Assembly (NCBI GenBank): GCA_029207755.1
Contig: JARCOQ010000002.1
Location: 89,875,087 to 89,939,086 of the forward strand
Reading direction: 5' to 3'
DNA from: Chamaea fasciata
Taxonomy: Eukaryota; Chordata; Aves; Passeriformes; Sylviidae
DNA: 64,000 bases
The notes beneath the pieces were generated by a model, which was not told where the DNA came from, made no database searches, and saw only the letters and a list, made by a program, of their open reading frames with translations. This document shows positions 12,501 through 27,500 of this stretch, one piece after another. Each line of letters starts with the position of its first letter. Positions within the stretch are counted from its first letter, which is position 1. The translations under genes and the position numbers were made by a program.

Positions 12501-15500
12501 TTTATACTTACTTGGTTTTAACTAATTTGATAACGCCAACAAGCAGAGAGCCCTCACATAAGGCAAAGGACTGTGAGCCTTACCATGTCTTTAAATGCCC
12601 CAAGAATGGCTGCCGTGATAATCCCCAGAAATAAGCCGATGATGTTGAGCACTGTGGAGGACCACAACAGTCTGTACAGGTGAAGCACATCCTGACAGCT
12701 ACTCACACCCAGAAATTCATAGTAGCTGGAGGACTGGTCTGAACTGAAAGAGAATGCAGACAATGTCACTGAGGCAGGAATGGTTTTGCATATAATACAG
12801 AGCACTACAGGATCTGACTCCTTCCTGCTTGCTTTCCTCTTTGGCAAAGTATTACATCCATGCTCCCACCAAAAACTGCACAGCAGAACTGGAGAACCCT
12901 GCTGAAAAACTGGCTCTGCTAAGGCTAGCATCAAATGTATTCCACTAATACCAACCCTAGTTTGGCTGATTGCCGGTGGTTACCAGCATGGACCCTTTAT
13001 CCTTTGTTCAGTGTCTCTAAACAGAGACATAATCTTGGTATATGGATGCTGCCCTTGTCATTTAGCTACCAGATAAAGCTTGCTTAGCTTTGCTTTTTTT
13101 CCTAGCTCACCTAGAAATCTGCTGGCATCTCAGAAACTGGGGAAAGCAACTTGCTTAAGCATTAATTCAGCCACAGGAAGGGAGATATTGCCAGCTGGCT
13201 ACATTTGTTTATGGTGTCTGTGGTTCCAAATTAATGCAATACAGTACAGTATAAAGATGTCTTTACACTCTGGATTGTACTATCCAGAAATCTTTGTTCA
13301 TATTTCTACACCACATCGGTTATTGAAAATCAGGCATGTGGTGAAGTTACACCTCATTGTCTTGCCAAAAGCCAGAAATATCCTACTGCAAAATTTGAAA
13401 CCACAGGCTCCTGCAGTTCTATCCAGTACCTGCCTTAATTTGAGCCCACTAATGAGCACCTAGGGCAGCTATTTGAGTTGGAAAGATTTTTTTTTTTTAA
13501 ATGCCAAGCCTGTTTTTCCATGGTTAGGAAATTGCCAAATTGCCATCAGATTATGGTGGAAACCAGAAGTGAGCAGTTCGTGTTCACTCTTCTGTTCTTC
13601 CAACCCCAGTGCATGGGGCAGCAGTGGAGGTGGTTGTTAAGGAAAGCTCTGCAGAGCTATTCACATTTCTGGGAAGAACCAAGCCAGGCACAGTAACTTC
13701 TGGAAATATCCAATCAATGGCTTCAGGTCATGGTTCTGGCACTGAAGAACCATTACCATTGAATTCACCTGGGCCCTGCCATGAGCCCATCTTAACTAAA
13801 TAAACCTACAGCTTCAGCTTCCACGAGGCTGAGGAAATCGGATTTACAATCCTGCCTTCATATCTGTCTATTCCATGGCTGACAACAAATCACTTTGTGG
13901 GCCTGTGCCTCCTCCGACTTCTCTCTAGCCATCCTGTGAATTGCCAACTCTCTAGAGCAGTGTGATTGCTTATTTACCCTGGATTTGACTATGCCAGTGC
14001 CATAAGATATTGCTGTCCACTGTAGAATGTTGACAACAGCAGAATACACACATTTAATTATATCATTGAATAATGTCACAGCAGTGATCAGACCCAAGTG
14101 TTTCAAACAAACTCAGTGTCTTGGAAAAATGGCACTGAGGATCGCCATCTGAAAGGGAAATTTGCCTGATCTCTCTTTGTGGTTACTTTATACTTTAACC
14201 AACAGTTTCAGTCACTTTTTTTGACAACTCCAAATATTTTCACCTTTTTAACCACTACATACCCCTATTCATTTCTCTGTTGAGTTGGGCTGTTTGGTTC
14301 AGTGTTAACATGCAGGCATTAGCCGTGTACCATGAAGGAAGCATTCTCACTAGATACATATTGCTTTTCAAATAGGATGTTCAATCACCTGTCTGTCATA
14401 GAAAAAGGTACCAAAGTTGAACATTCTCTACCTTTCCCACTTGTTTCGTATACCTGAATCATGTACAGATTTAACACTTCTTACATAAGCAAAAGACTAC
14501 AAAAGATTTTAATCCATTTCATAGACCTTCATTCACTTTGTGTCTCCCATCTGCATAAGAAATATGCATGCATAAATCACTTCCCTCTAGTCCCAAATGT
14601 CATTTTACCTCTCTAGTTGAGATATCATCTGGCTAAGAGATACTTTTTCATGCAGAAGCCTTGCGTAGAAGCTTGATTGTCCACGCCTTGTTGCCCTATG
14701 CCTAAAATGTTTATGTCTGGCTGGCATCACACTAGCCAAGTCTTACAGAGGACTGGGGTTATTCAGGGCTGCTAGCATGTGAAGTGGAGGAAAAACCAAA
14801 ATAAAATTATGTAGGAAGGGAGAAGAATGAGAAATACACAGGGGGAAAGGGGAAAGAAGGAAAAGTGACTGTGGTTGAACTGTAGAGCATTGTAGAGGTT
14901 GCATGAGAGAACACGGTAAGATGATATACAAAGGCAGGTAGACATAAGACAAGGGAGAATGGTTTTAAACAAAAAGGGGGAAGATTTAGATATTAGGAAG
15001 AAATTCCTCACTGTGAGGGTGGTGAGACACTGGAACAGATTGCCCAGAGAAGTTGTGGATGTTGTGGATGTCCCATTAGTGGAAGTGCTCAAGGCCAGGT
15101 TGGATGAGGCTCTGAGCAGCCTGGTCCAGTGGAAGGTGTCCCTGCCCACAGCAGAGGAATTGGAACTAGATGGTCTTCATGGTCCCTTCCAACCCAAACC
15201 ATTCTGTGATTCAATGATAGTGAGATGTGCAAAGGGTGAGCCAAGCAGAAGATTCAGTAAATCTAATGGGAAAAGTGCACTGCCAGACCAACAGTACATC
15301 TGAACAAGGATGTAACTGAGTGGTCAGTTTAGATCACAAAGCAAAAAGCTTATGGACATATTTAAAGAAAAAGAAACTGAAATAATACCAAGACTAATGA
15401 ACAACTCTTGACATACTTCCTGTTGGTATCAGGACTTCAGTTGCAGAGGAACTGGATTTCTCAGCATACAAGCTCCTTGTGTGACTTCTTCAGGCCCTAC

Positions 15501-18500
15501 CATGTACGAGTAAGGACAACCAACCAAGAATTTCTCAGAGGCCACAGAATGCACACAGGTACTTACTTCTCACAGTTGTACAGATCACAGCAATAGCATG
15601 TGTTACTCTTCACTTTCAGCTGGCACTTACTGTTTAAGGTATGACATGTCACCTGCCAAAAAAGCAGAAACTTACTTTTATGCTCAATATTGCAGCGTTG
15701 TGCGACTCATCCTACTGTACTGACCACAAAAAACCAGCTACTACAACACTGTCAAGTTATTTTACCTGTTGTGCAGAAAGATCCTGAGATTCCAAAATTC
15801 ACAACTGGAAGCCAGAAGGACATCTCTGAGCTCACAGGAGTTTTAACCAGGATGACAGCCCCTGAGTCTGAGGCCATTTGCACTACGGAGCCCAGAGCTC
15901 CCAGCACCAGACTGCAGCCAGGGCTGCCAGAGTTGTCAAGCACTTTGCTGCACTGCCTGGTGCTATTCTGCTGAGACCCAGAGTGTGCAGTCATGAGACT
16001 GAGATCTCTACAGCTGTGACGAACTGACCATGGGTCTGGAGAGATACACTACAGCAAACACTGAAGTGGATGAGAGAACCAGTCTGTTACACTGGGGAAA
16101 TGGCAAGGGACCCAATTTATCTGAACAGCTTCCATTAAATGGGAGCTCTCCCCTTTCAGTGAAACCCTTCTGAAGAAGGAAGTAAGCATGAACAACAGCA
16201 AGAGCAATCTTCAAACCCACAAACAGAATAATTCAGAAAAGATCCAAGCACTCCAGCAAATAAGTGCCATTTATTGCAGGCTCTCAAATACAAAGCTGAA
16301 AAGGTTTATTTATCTGAGGAGGAATTGCAGGGATGGACAGATGTTAGAACAATAAAGGCAGGCACATGTAAGCCACTCTCCATCCAGACACAAAATCATT
16401 TTGATGACTGCTTAAGTGTGGTAAGCATTAATCACTTCTATCTGGCACTACAGACCAACTGAAATACTTTATATGTAAGGCTTTTTTTCCCTGAGAGTTT
16501 TAGCTTATCGACTTTGAAATCCTGGAGAGCTGTCAGAAAATCCATTCTTTCTACAACTTTTATTTGATTGAAAAAAAATCTCTGTAACCACTGGGAACTA
16601 TTTTGTTCACAAAATGCAATTAAAATTTTTATGATTGAATGGAAAATTCCTCAAAATGAAAAAGCAGAAGGAGCATGCTTAGGAATACATGTCTGCTTTT
16701 GACAAGTTTATCAGACAGCTCTGGCTTAGGCACGAATGTGTTATTCTATGGAAGAATGTCCACAAGAGATGCTAAACCAGATGTTTCTCACTTCCTAAGT
16801 CCTGGATCTGTGTATCCTTTCAGTATGAAAACTGTCACTGTTGATGAGTCTGTACTCCTTATGCGCTTGTTCCCAGCAAAAAGGAAAGCCTTGAACACAC
16901 ACACTCAGCAGCAGAGCAAGTTCATCTCACAACTGGTCTCCAACTTGCCACACTTCTCCTTAGCAGGATTTGATCGAGCAGTGGAAGATGGGTGACAAAA
17001 CTAATGTTAGAAGGAGATTAACATGATTCCTTGAGATTGCTTTGCTGCTCAGGACAAGGCTGTACCTGTGGTTAGTGTCTCATACAAATCAGCTCTTCTA
17101 TCCCAAAATGACAGGTTATAAAAGGACAGTCTCAGTCTAGGCTGCAATCTGGAAATGGAGCTCACAGTTTGATACAGACACAACCCACTTGTCACAAAGA
17201 CATCTCACCCTGAGACAGGACCTTGTTTCAACACAATTGCTCTATTGTGTCTGAACTTACTGGAGTGTAACCTAAGGGTTTTGTTGGCCTGAAGTCACAT
17301 TCAGTTGCAGCTGTCAGCCTGAGCTGCAGTTTACTGCAGAAGAGGAGCACGTACTGTCACTGACTGCATTGGCTTAATCAAGGCAGTTACGGAACCATCC
17401 CACCTACATCTTAAAGCAGGCAGGCTGAAAACCAATCCTGAATCGTGTGCTACCTCAGCCATTTTGTGGGATGCCCTTTTGCATTCAGTGAATCTTCTGA
17501 ATTTGGTTTTGACCTCCTGTATGTGGTGAAAGTGGCCTAGGACACACAGAATTAAAACACCCTTTTCTGGTTACACATGCATGATTGGGATAGGAGGGCT
17601 TTTTCAGATGGAATGGGCTACTAAAAAGTGGTTTGTTCTGATGCATGGTTTGAGGACCACTTCTGATAGGAAATAAAAGTAGCTTTTCCCCCTCCAAGCT
17701 ATAATAAGTCCAGTCTGCCCTTTTTAATGGAGAAGGCTAGAAGTACAAAACAGGGAGATCAGCATTATCTTAAACATTTTTTTAGCTGCTTCTACACTAC
17801 AAGACACATATTCCTGGCCAAAGAAGTTACACTAGTTATCTATTTTTATTACCGCATTTTTAAAACATGCATAGAACAAGACACTCCTTTTTAGGAGAAC
17901 AGTGAATAAACCAAAATAAACAAATCAGTGTGTGGTGTGAGCAAGGGTGGTGGAAACAGGCCATTTGTGGGCGTTCTGCATGTCAAGACCTATTATTTCA
18001 TTTCAGTGACCAGACACACAGCTTTTTCTTGTTCTGTCCATTTGTGATTGATTATCTCCTCAGCACCAATCGAAGATACCTTCTCCTCTCATGGTAATTG
18101 CAAGAAAATAAAATTCTTTCTGTTTTCAGCAAAGAGAACTGAAACAGGCACACCAAATCAGCTGGAGACCATTTACAGGTGAGAGATGTCAATCAAAAGG
18201 AAACTTGCAGTCAGTAAGCAATCTACTTTCCAAGTGTTTGCCTCACATGCAGGGCATGTGTCCTACTCACTACCTGGCTACCTTTGGAAAAGCAAAAGCC
18301 AAATATAAATGTCATGGATCCTTAACTCTGAATTAGCATATGCTAACTCTAAATCAGTGAACAACCAGACAAGAATGTTATTAGAAACTACCTACACTTT
18401 TATAAGATATGCGGTTTGGTCTTCTTCCAGAATAGAGGAAGGAGTTCTGGGTGGCCCAAGTTTAGACATTCCCAGAATCAGTAGAGCTGTGGAAAACTGT

Positions 18501-21500
18501 CTGGCCAGAAGCCTGAGGCTGGGGTCACCTGCAAGGAGTTGTGGTCAGTGTGACGCCAACCACATGTTTATTACAGGAGTCAGAAGCTTTTCTCAGGCCA
18601 TGTCTGTGTCTGAGTGTGCACACACACTTCAGGAGAGGAAGGAGTAAATCTTACAGGAAAGGGTGTTGTCACACTTCAGAAGTTTGTCTGGGTCACTCTT
18701 TACATGAGGAGATCACTGAAATATTTTTGCCATACATTTTCTGAGATCAACAACAGGATGCCCTAGCAGCAAACTTGGTAGTATACTTTGTTAAGCTTTC
18801 TAGAAATATTAGTGGTAACATTCGCCATACACTTTTTCTTAGTCATGGCAGGAATGGTGATGAAGAACAACTAGCTTCTTGAAAGTTTAGCTGTTTAGCT
18901 GGTCTCCATTTTGCTTTTCTATTCACTCCCACCAATTTGCCACAATAATAAAATAAGAAAAGAAACTAAATCTGGACTTCTCAGGAAGCTAGCCATTTAG
19001 ATATGGGCACTTTTCTGACCATGTTACTTTCATTGAGACAATAAAAATGCTGCATTCAAACCACTGATGTTCTTGGTCTGTGCTGCATAAATACAGAGAT
19101 TTGAAGTCTTCTGGATGATATGGATGGATTAGATATTTCCTACTCCACTTGGAGTCTACAAAAGCCTTCTTAGAGGAAGATGCCAATGTGACAAACATAT
19201 CCCAGACAGTTACGCTACAACATAGATGGACTAGGAATCATTCCAGTCCCAGAGAAATGTACTGGATACAAGCACTGATGATGACTCAAAACCTCACTGA
19301 CTGTAGTGATTTGCAATCATCAGAGGCTTGGACAAGCAGGGAGTCACTTGTGGGAGAAAAACAGTGGGGTGTCTTTCTATTCATGACCTATGTGCACAGA
19401 CATGCTCTCAGATATCTCCCTCGCCCCTCCCCAGCACAGCAGAAATGAACACATGATGAGGCGAGTTTGTTTACCTCAGTCTGGTAGGCATCATATAGGA
19501 ATCCTATTCCACTCGAATAAAACTGGCATCTTTTGTTATACAGAGGTCTGGGTTCCTGTAAAGAGAAAAACAGCCCAAAAAGTGATTGGTTTGGAGGAAG
19601 TGGAAAGCACCATGTCCCCATGTCCCCATGCAGATGTGCTTACAGCTCTGTGGAGCTGAAGCAACATAGTCACTTGGGTAAAGGGCTCACACCTCCTCTG
19701 TTGGCTTTCCTTCCAGAATGGCTCTCCTCAGGATTACATTTTCCATCCTCACTCCACTACTAAACTATGTATCATCTATTTTTCTCTAAAATACATCACC
19801 TCTGGAATTTAGCCACTTGATGTCATTTAACCACGCTTGACAGTACTTGATAGTACTGCTCTGAGAATGGTCCAGTCACTCTTTTTTCTGGTACAGTTTC
19901 TTACCTAAGAACCAAGATTTATTTTGCAGGTTGTTTTCAAGATAATTTCTTTTCAAGGGACTTTCTTTTTAAAGAATTTCAACAATGTCCATGATGAGAA
20001 CAAAGTAAAATAGATAATAGTTTGAGTATTCCACTTATAACACACACTTCAAACCCCAGAAGTAAAACAAAGAATAATGAAGAAATTAGGCCATAAAGAG
20101 AAAGCAATTTACATTGTTTGGTTTTGCCTTATTTTCCATTTATGCTATTGCAAAAGATACATTCACTGCTCATATTTCATATTTTTCTTGTAACACTTCC
20201 CACAAACTGATATAAAGGAAGAACACAACGAAATACCCTTGGCCTGATGAAAAATGTGTGCTTCTGACCTTGGCAAACAGTGACTTTGAAGGCTGCAGGG
20301 TGCATACCTCAGTCAGTTTCAGGACAAGACCATATTTGTTTTGGGAGGATTTGACAACTTGAGTCCTCTGTGATCCAATATGATCCAATATCTATCCCAA
20401 AGCAGTGCTGGCATTAGTTATGTTTGAGAAAAATAAATTTTAAAAAAAACAAACCCAAACAAACAAAAAAAACAAACCTAAAACTTTTTCAACTTTTCAA
20501 CTTTCTATCACTTATCTAGTCCTGATCTGTGCCTTCAAAAGCATGAAGAGCTGGAAGCATGTGTTGAACAGTTGGAAGGTAGGAGGGCTCTGCAAAGTGA
20601 CCTGGAATGGTTGGATGGATATGCAGAGTCCAATAAGATGAAGTATACTAAGTCCAAGTGTTGAGTCCTGCACTTTGGCCACAATAACCCCCTGCAGCAT
20701 TATAGGCTGGGGACAGTGCAGCTGGACAGTGCCCAGGAGGAAAGAGACCTGGGGGTACTGGTGACACACGACTGAACATGAGCCAGCAGTGTACCCTGGT
20801 GGCCAAGAAGGCCAGTGGCTCCTGGCCTGTATCAGGAATGGTGTGGCCAGCAGGAGCAGGGAGGTCATTATTCCCCTGCTCCGTGCACTGGTGAGGCCAC
20901 ACCTCGAGTGCTCTGTCCAGCTCTGGGCCCTCAGTTTAGGAAGGACATTGAGATGCTTGAGCATATCCAGAGGAGGCAACGAGGCTGCTGAAGGGCTTGG
21001 AACACAAACCCTGTGAGGAATGACTGAGGGAGCTGTGGTTGTTTAGTCTGGAGAAAAGGAGACTCAGAGGTGACCTTATCACTCTCTACAGCTTCCTGAA
21101 GGGTGGCTGTAGTCAGGTGGGGGTTGGTCTCTTTCTCCAGGCAGCAACTTGACAGAACAAGAGGACACAATCTCAAAGGGAAATGTAAGCTGGACAGCAG
21201 GAAAAAAAAAATTTAAGGAAAGAGTGATCAAGCACTGGAATGGTCTGCCCCAGGGAGGTGGTGGAGTCACCATCCGCACATGTGTTTAAAAGAAGACCGG
21301 ACGTGGCACTCAGTGCTGTGGTTTATTTGAGGTGTTAGGGCATGGGTTGGACTCAACGATCTTGAAGGTCTCTTCCAACCCAGTGATTCTGTGATTCTGC
21401 GATTCTGTGAAAGAACTGAAGTGCTCATTGCTCCTCAGCATGTCAGTCAGACAAGATCCAATATAGAAGATGCAAACCCACTATCTGCCATCCCCTCTTT

Positions 21501-24500
21501 CCATGCCAATTTACAAGCAAAGGACTATTTAAGTTTTCAGCAGAAATCTTCGCTGATTAACTTTCACTGCATTTTCAAGCTTTAAGATCCATCCAGGAAT
21601 AACCCTTATTTTGCAGAAAGATTTGCATTACTTCAGATCACAAGCAGAGTATTCTCTGCTTGTTGGATAATGAAGTGTGAACTGTATAAATCTGCTGATC
21701 CAAAATACATAATTAGTTAAAATGCAGAGCTAGGCAGGAATGCAGACAGATCAATGAATAAAGCTCCTCCATCAGCTTGTTTGCCTTTCTGATTACTCCA
21801 GCAAACTTAAGCAAGTTTAGACACCAACTCTCAAGGGTTAGAGAAAGGTTAGCTTCCTGCATCTAAAAATATTTATTTATACTACAGAAGTGTAAGAAAA
21901 AATGCTTCAGTAATTCTTTTTCTCAAGAGGAAGAGCAAATACCACATGAACAGCATGCCATTTCTTGAACTAGGTCAACATTCTTCCACAGTCCTGGGAA
22001 AGCATTAGCCTTTAGCCATGACTTCCAGGGACAGATCTGGTTGGGAGGTCTAAGAGGATTGCAGTTTCTCTGCCAGAACAAGGAGCTGACAAGGAGAGGA
22101 GTTCTGCTGGACTTCACAGTTACAAACAAGGAAAGATAGCTCAGGGATGTGAAGATCAGGGGCAGCCTTGCCCCTAATGATATGGTGGGGTTCAGAATCT
22201 GGAGAGGATGGAGCAGGATCCCAACTCTGGGCTTGAAGAAAGGAGACTTCAGCTTGTTCAGTGATATGTTCGAAAGAATCCTATGGAATACAGTCCTGGA
22301 AAGCAATGAGGTCCAGGAAAGCGGGTTAATATTCACGGTTCATCTTCTCCAAACTGAGAAACAGTTCATCCCCTCTAGCAGGAAATCAAGTAAAGGCAGC
22401 ATGAGGCCTGTATGGATAAACAAGGAGCTTCAGATGTAACTCAGGCATGAAAAGGAAGTCTATGAGAAGTGCAATAAAGGGAAATCACCAGGAAGGAAAA
22501 TAGAAAAATTATATGAGCATGCAGCATGGGGTTAGGAAAGCCAAAGCTCTCTTGGAATTCAGTCCAGCAAGGGTTGCAAAGGGCAGGAAGAAGGGCTTCT
22601 ATTGGGTGTACTAGCAGCAAAACAGAAATCAGGAAAATAAGTGCACATCACTGGATAAGGCAGGTAACATAGTACAAAGACATGGAAAAGATTTGTGCGT
22701 TCTTTAGATATTCAGTGCCTTCTTTACCTTGGTCTACAGTGGAAACCAGTGAGAAAATCTGGCACAAGAAGGAATTACCCTTGCCAAAGGGGGATCAGTT
22801 TAGAGAACATTTGAACAGACGGGTGATACATCCTGTCTTCAAGGATGACAAGAAAGACAATGAAGGGAACTACACACTGATGGGAAGGGATGGAACAAGT
22901 AATCTTAGAAACAACTTCCAAACATCTCAAGGACATGAAGGTGATTTGAAGTCATCAGCATGGATTTACAAAGGGAGGGTCATGTCTGACCCACCTGTTG
23001 ACCTTCTGGAAGGATGTGCCTGGCTTGGTAGATGAGTGCAAATTCTTGCTCACCTGCTTCTGGATCTTTATGTTCACTAATACCTCTGGCAGTCTCTCAT
23101 TCTCACAGACAAGCTGATGAAATATGGGCTAAATAAACAGAGAGTGAGGTGGACTGAAAGCTGGCAGAACTGCTAAGGTTGTAGTGTTGAGACCAGCTGG
23201 AGGTGACTTAATAGTTGTCTATCCCAGGGGTCAATACTAGGGCAATATTGTGTAACACCTCAATTACTGAACTGGATGGTGGGTAGATTGCACCCTCTGC
23301 CAGCTAGCAAATGGTAAAAATTTGGGATGAGTGGCTGAAACACCACAGGACCATGTCATTGTTCAGAGAGATCTGGGCTGGAGAAATGGCCCACAGGAAC
23401 CTCAACAAGTTCAGTACAGGAAAATGTCAAATCCTGCACCTAGGGAGGAATAATCCCATACATCAGAAAAGACTGGGACCTGACTGACTGGAAAGCAGCT
23501 TTACAGAGGGTCCTGGTGGGTAGCAAGTTAAACATGAGCTAGAAATATGTCCTTGTGGCAAGAAAAGCCAGCAGTATCCTTAACTGCATTACGAAGAGCA
23601 CCACCAGCCGGCCCAGGAAGGTGATCCTTCCTCTTAACAGTGGTGAGACACATCTGGAATACTGGCTAAAGTGCTTGGCTCCCCAGTGTGAGAGAGGCCA
23701 CGGATATGGTCTGTGAATTAACAGACTGGAATATCTGTCATAAGAGAAGCAGAGCTCAGACTGTTCAGCCTAGACGAGAGAAGGTTCCCATGCACCTTAT
23801 CAATACAGATCAATACTTGATGGGAAGTGAAAAAGATGGAGCCACATTTCTCTTAGTAGTGTCCAGAAAAAACAACAAGATGCAGTGGGCGCAAACTGAA
23901 ATATGGGAAATTCCATTTAAACATATTAAGAAATCTTTTTTATTCTACAGGTGACAAAACACTGGAACAGGTTTCCCAGAGTGATTGTGGAGTCTCCATC
24001 CTTAGAGATACTCAAACTGGACAGAGTTCTGATCCACCTGTGCTAGCTGACACTGCTCTAAGCACAGGTGGTTGGATTAGAAATCTCCAGAGGTTCTGCC
24101 CAGTCTCAGCAACTCTGATTCTGTGAAGAGGGTCAGAGTCTATGTCAGGCTATGAGTAGACTAAGAAATTCACTCAAAGTATCACAGGTTATGAGTTTAG
24201 CAGATATGCCTTAGCACCTGGAGACAGATGCTCCCTGGCCTTACCTTCGGGGAATTCATATCTTACTACAGGTGGCCAATGAGTGACACCACCATATCAC
24301 ACTATAAGGCTGAGTCTGACCCTGAAAGCTAAGACACTCCCCTCAGACACCACTATATCTTCTTAAAGGCAGTGAGAGAGCTGTCTAATCTGCCTCCATC
24401 AGGTACATGAAGACCCTCACTTTTGGCCCTGATCTCTTGGCTTACGTAGCTTTTCTATCTCTTACACGTTCTTCCTCTTAAAAAATGGTCGTTTTATTGG

Positions 24501-27500
24501 TTTGATCTTTGATGGAGAAGACAAGCACACTTTCCATCCAAGTGTGCTTGTGACTGGAAGCAGCAGTTCTCTGAGGAAGGAGGTGATTGATTAATCCATA
24601 CCAGCTATTATGGCTTGATATTGCTGTGCAGCAAAAAGGTCAGAGCTGTGACTTGGAAGCGACTACAGTGAATACAGTTATTTCATGTGCATGCACAGTC
24701 ATGGCAAATGAGTACCTTCCTTCATGCACCTAATTTTGAACAGCAAGCCTGCTGCACTACTACAGCCAACCTCCTGCATTCAGTCCGTTTTCCAAATGCA
24801 TCCCTATGTGCAATCAAATAAATGAGTGATGATCAAGTGTACAAAAATAACAAAGATTAGATAACATTGACCTTGACCAGACACCTACAAAATTTAACAC
24901 CTAAAGCACACAGATTTTAAGTAAAGGTACACTGGGGATGCCAAAACCTCGCACTGGTAAAAGCTTCCATTTTCATGCCACAGAGGTGCTATGGTCTGTC
25001 TGTCTACTAAGGTGTTTATAGGAATAAGGCACCACATAGATATTAAAAAGTGTTGAAAAGTTATCCAACAGTATGTCACACCCCATAAGCACACGCTGGA
25101 CTTTGTAGCAGTGTCTAATACCAAAGGTAAATGAGACATACTTTAAAGCTATAAAAGCATTCCTGACAGACTGGTCTTAAAATACTTCACACTGCTCACA
25201 ACAGATTGAGTATGAATATAGTGGATACCTATCAGCCCTTGATTCTCCTTGATTCTACTGCTTATAGCAATAATGGTTGAAACAAAGCTACTTTTAAGTA
25301 CTATATATGTGTGTGTGTATGTATATATATACATTTCATCTATTAAGAGTAATTCTAAAGTATATAGCAGCAACATTCTTTTAAACTAATTTAATATCAT
25401 TTGATACCAAGAACTTCCTCAAACACTATTGTTGAAACAGAGCTATGCAATATGTCCCACTCATGTGTAATATTAATATATGATAAATAATGCATTCCCT
25501 TTCTCTGCTTCGAGTAAGTCCCTTTAAGTGGAAATGGGCAGGTGGGAAGGTTCTATTAGTTAAAGCTCTGCTGATGCATGCAGAGGACAAAATATGCAGG
25601 CTGGTAAAAAGAGGAAGACTTCTCTATAAAAATGTAGTTGCATTCTTGGGTTTATTTACTGATACAAAGGAAAAAAGGACATGTTTTATTCAATCCTTCT
25701 GAGCACTGGAAAAGATGATTCCTTAACTAACTACCTTTGAGTGAGTTTGTGTACACTGAGCAGGTACAGTCAGAATGACATCAAGCTAAGTTTAGAAAAT
25801 TTTCAGATGTGTCAAAAAAAACTACCCCAAAACCCACAACACCCAGAAATTCCCTTTAATTTCAGACAAATCAGAACTGCTCAGCCTTGAACCCTACAAG
25901 GCAAACTATAGCTTTCCCTCTTCCTGAATTTTTTATTTCAATAGTTTTCTAGTATGTGTATTAAAGCCTGAAAGTGAGGGACAAGAGGGAAGGCTTTATG
26001 CCAAGGAAGAGAAAATTTGGTCCAAATACAGAGGGTTTTGTTTTGGCTGATTGCTTTATTTTAAGAGCATACAACAGAAACCTCACATTCACATTTGATG
26101 GTGAGAGCACTGCAGTATGTTTTTTGTGTAAGAGAAGTATTCTTTTAACAGTATCTTTGGTGAATTTGATAAAATGCCTGAGGGGAAGTTGAAGGGCTCT
26201 TAGCTGAGGTATGGAAAGAAATTTTTTCCATGCCAGTTTTTGTTTCCTTAGGGAACAGCTATATTTTGCATAACATAGGGAAAAATCCATCTCCCTTACG
26301 TGTAAGTTCACTTTCAGAAAACAGAGATACAGCTTAAACTGTATCGACTGAAATGTATGCCATAGTTCACAAAACAGAGCTAATAATTTATTGAAATAAT
26401 TATACAGTGAGGGCTATTTTTTCCAATTACAGTATTTATTTAGTCTTAGCTTCCATAGCTGCATCGAGAGAGGTGCAGATTAATCAGTGCCAGGGAATGT
26501 TCCCAGACCTGAAACTCGAGCATCAAGCCCATTAAACTGTTAGAACTGTGCTGGTGATGGCTTTGGCCTGGACAAACTATCACTCTTCCAAAATAATTTC
26601 TGGGCATGGTTTGTAAATTAGTATGGTCCAAGAATCATTCCCAGTAAGTAATTTGGACATTGCCATTTACATTCCAAGAGACTTTGAGAGTGAGGACGTG
26701 GGCTTCACCATGCCAGTTGGCCTGGGGAGCAAGGAACCATCCTGGTCACATGTAAAAGATGAATATAGATAAAACTGAGCAGTCCAAAACCAGAATAATG
26801 TCTTCAGCGTCTCATTAGCGTCAAGTTTTAATTTTCTGTTTTCGGTTGTTTTCATCTACTAGCAAAGCTAGCAATGAATAGAGAGGGATAGCTGCCAAGA
26901 TTTTTCAAGTTTAATCCTAAAAACAAACTGAAACATCACCCTTCGGTGCCAGCTCAGCCTTGTGCCAACAGCTGGGTGTTCTGGAGATTATAATTCCCTT
27001 CAAGATCACACTCTCTGATAACTTTCTGAAAACAGGCATTCAAAAATGAACAAATAGAAGTTATTAGCAATTCTCTTTTATGCACCTCTGGAGGGCTAGA
27101 TGGAGCATAGGTATTTGTGTCTGCCCCACACTGGCTGAGAGCACATGGCACATGGGAGCATACAAACCTTAGAGCTTTCAGATCAAACATAAAAGAAGCT
27201 CCTAAAAGAAGGGACCAACATATTAGGAGCCTGGGAAAGCAGGCAGACTGGATCACTGACTGAGGGCCCAAGCTAAAGTTGGTTGGATCCTAACCTGTAC
27301 AAACAATGAGAGGAAATGCTACAGGTCTTTTGTAATTCCTGTCTCTCTCTGACCAAGGGCTGTTTCTCCATCTTTTTCAACAGCATTCCCAAAGAGATGG
27401 GCTCCTCCTGAGGAAGACTGCTAGAAAATTCTAGGGATTCACAGGAGTAATTAATGCAAAAATCTTTGTGCTTTCAATCATAAACAAATGAAGTATGTCC

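Noticed and set aside
12554..12934. 126-residue minus-strand open frame covering exon 7
   Set aside because: Only the part at 12584-12743 is exon; the rest is intron read-through on both sides of clear AG and GT splice sites.
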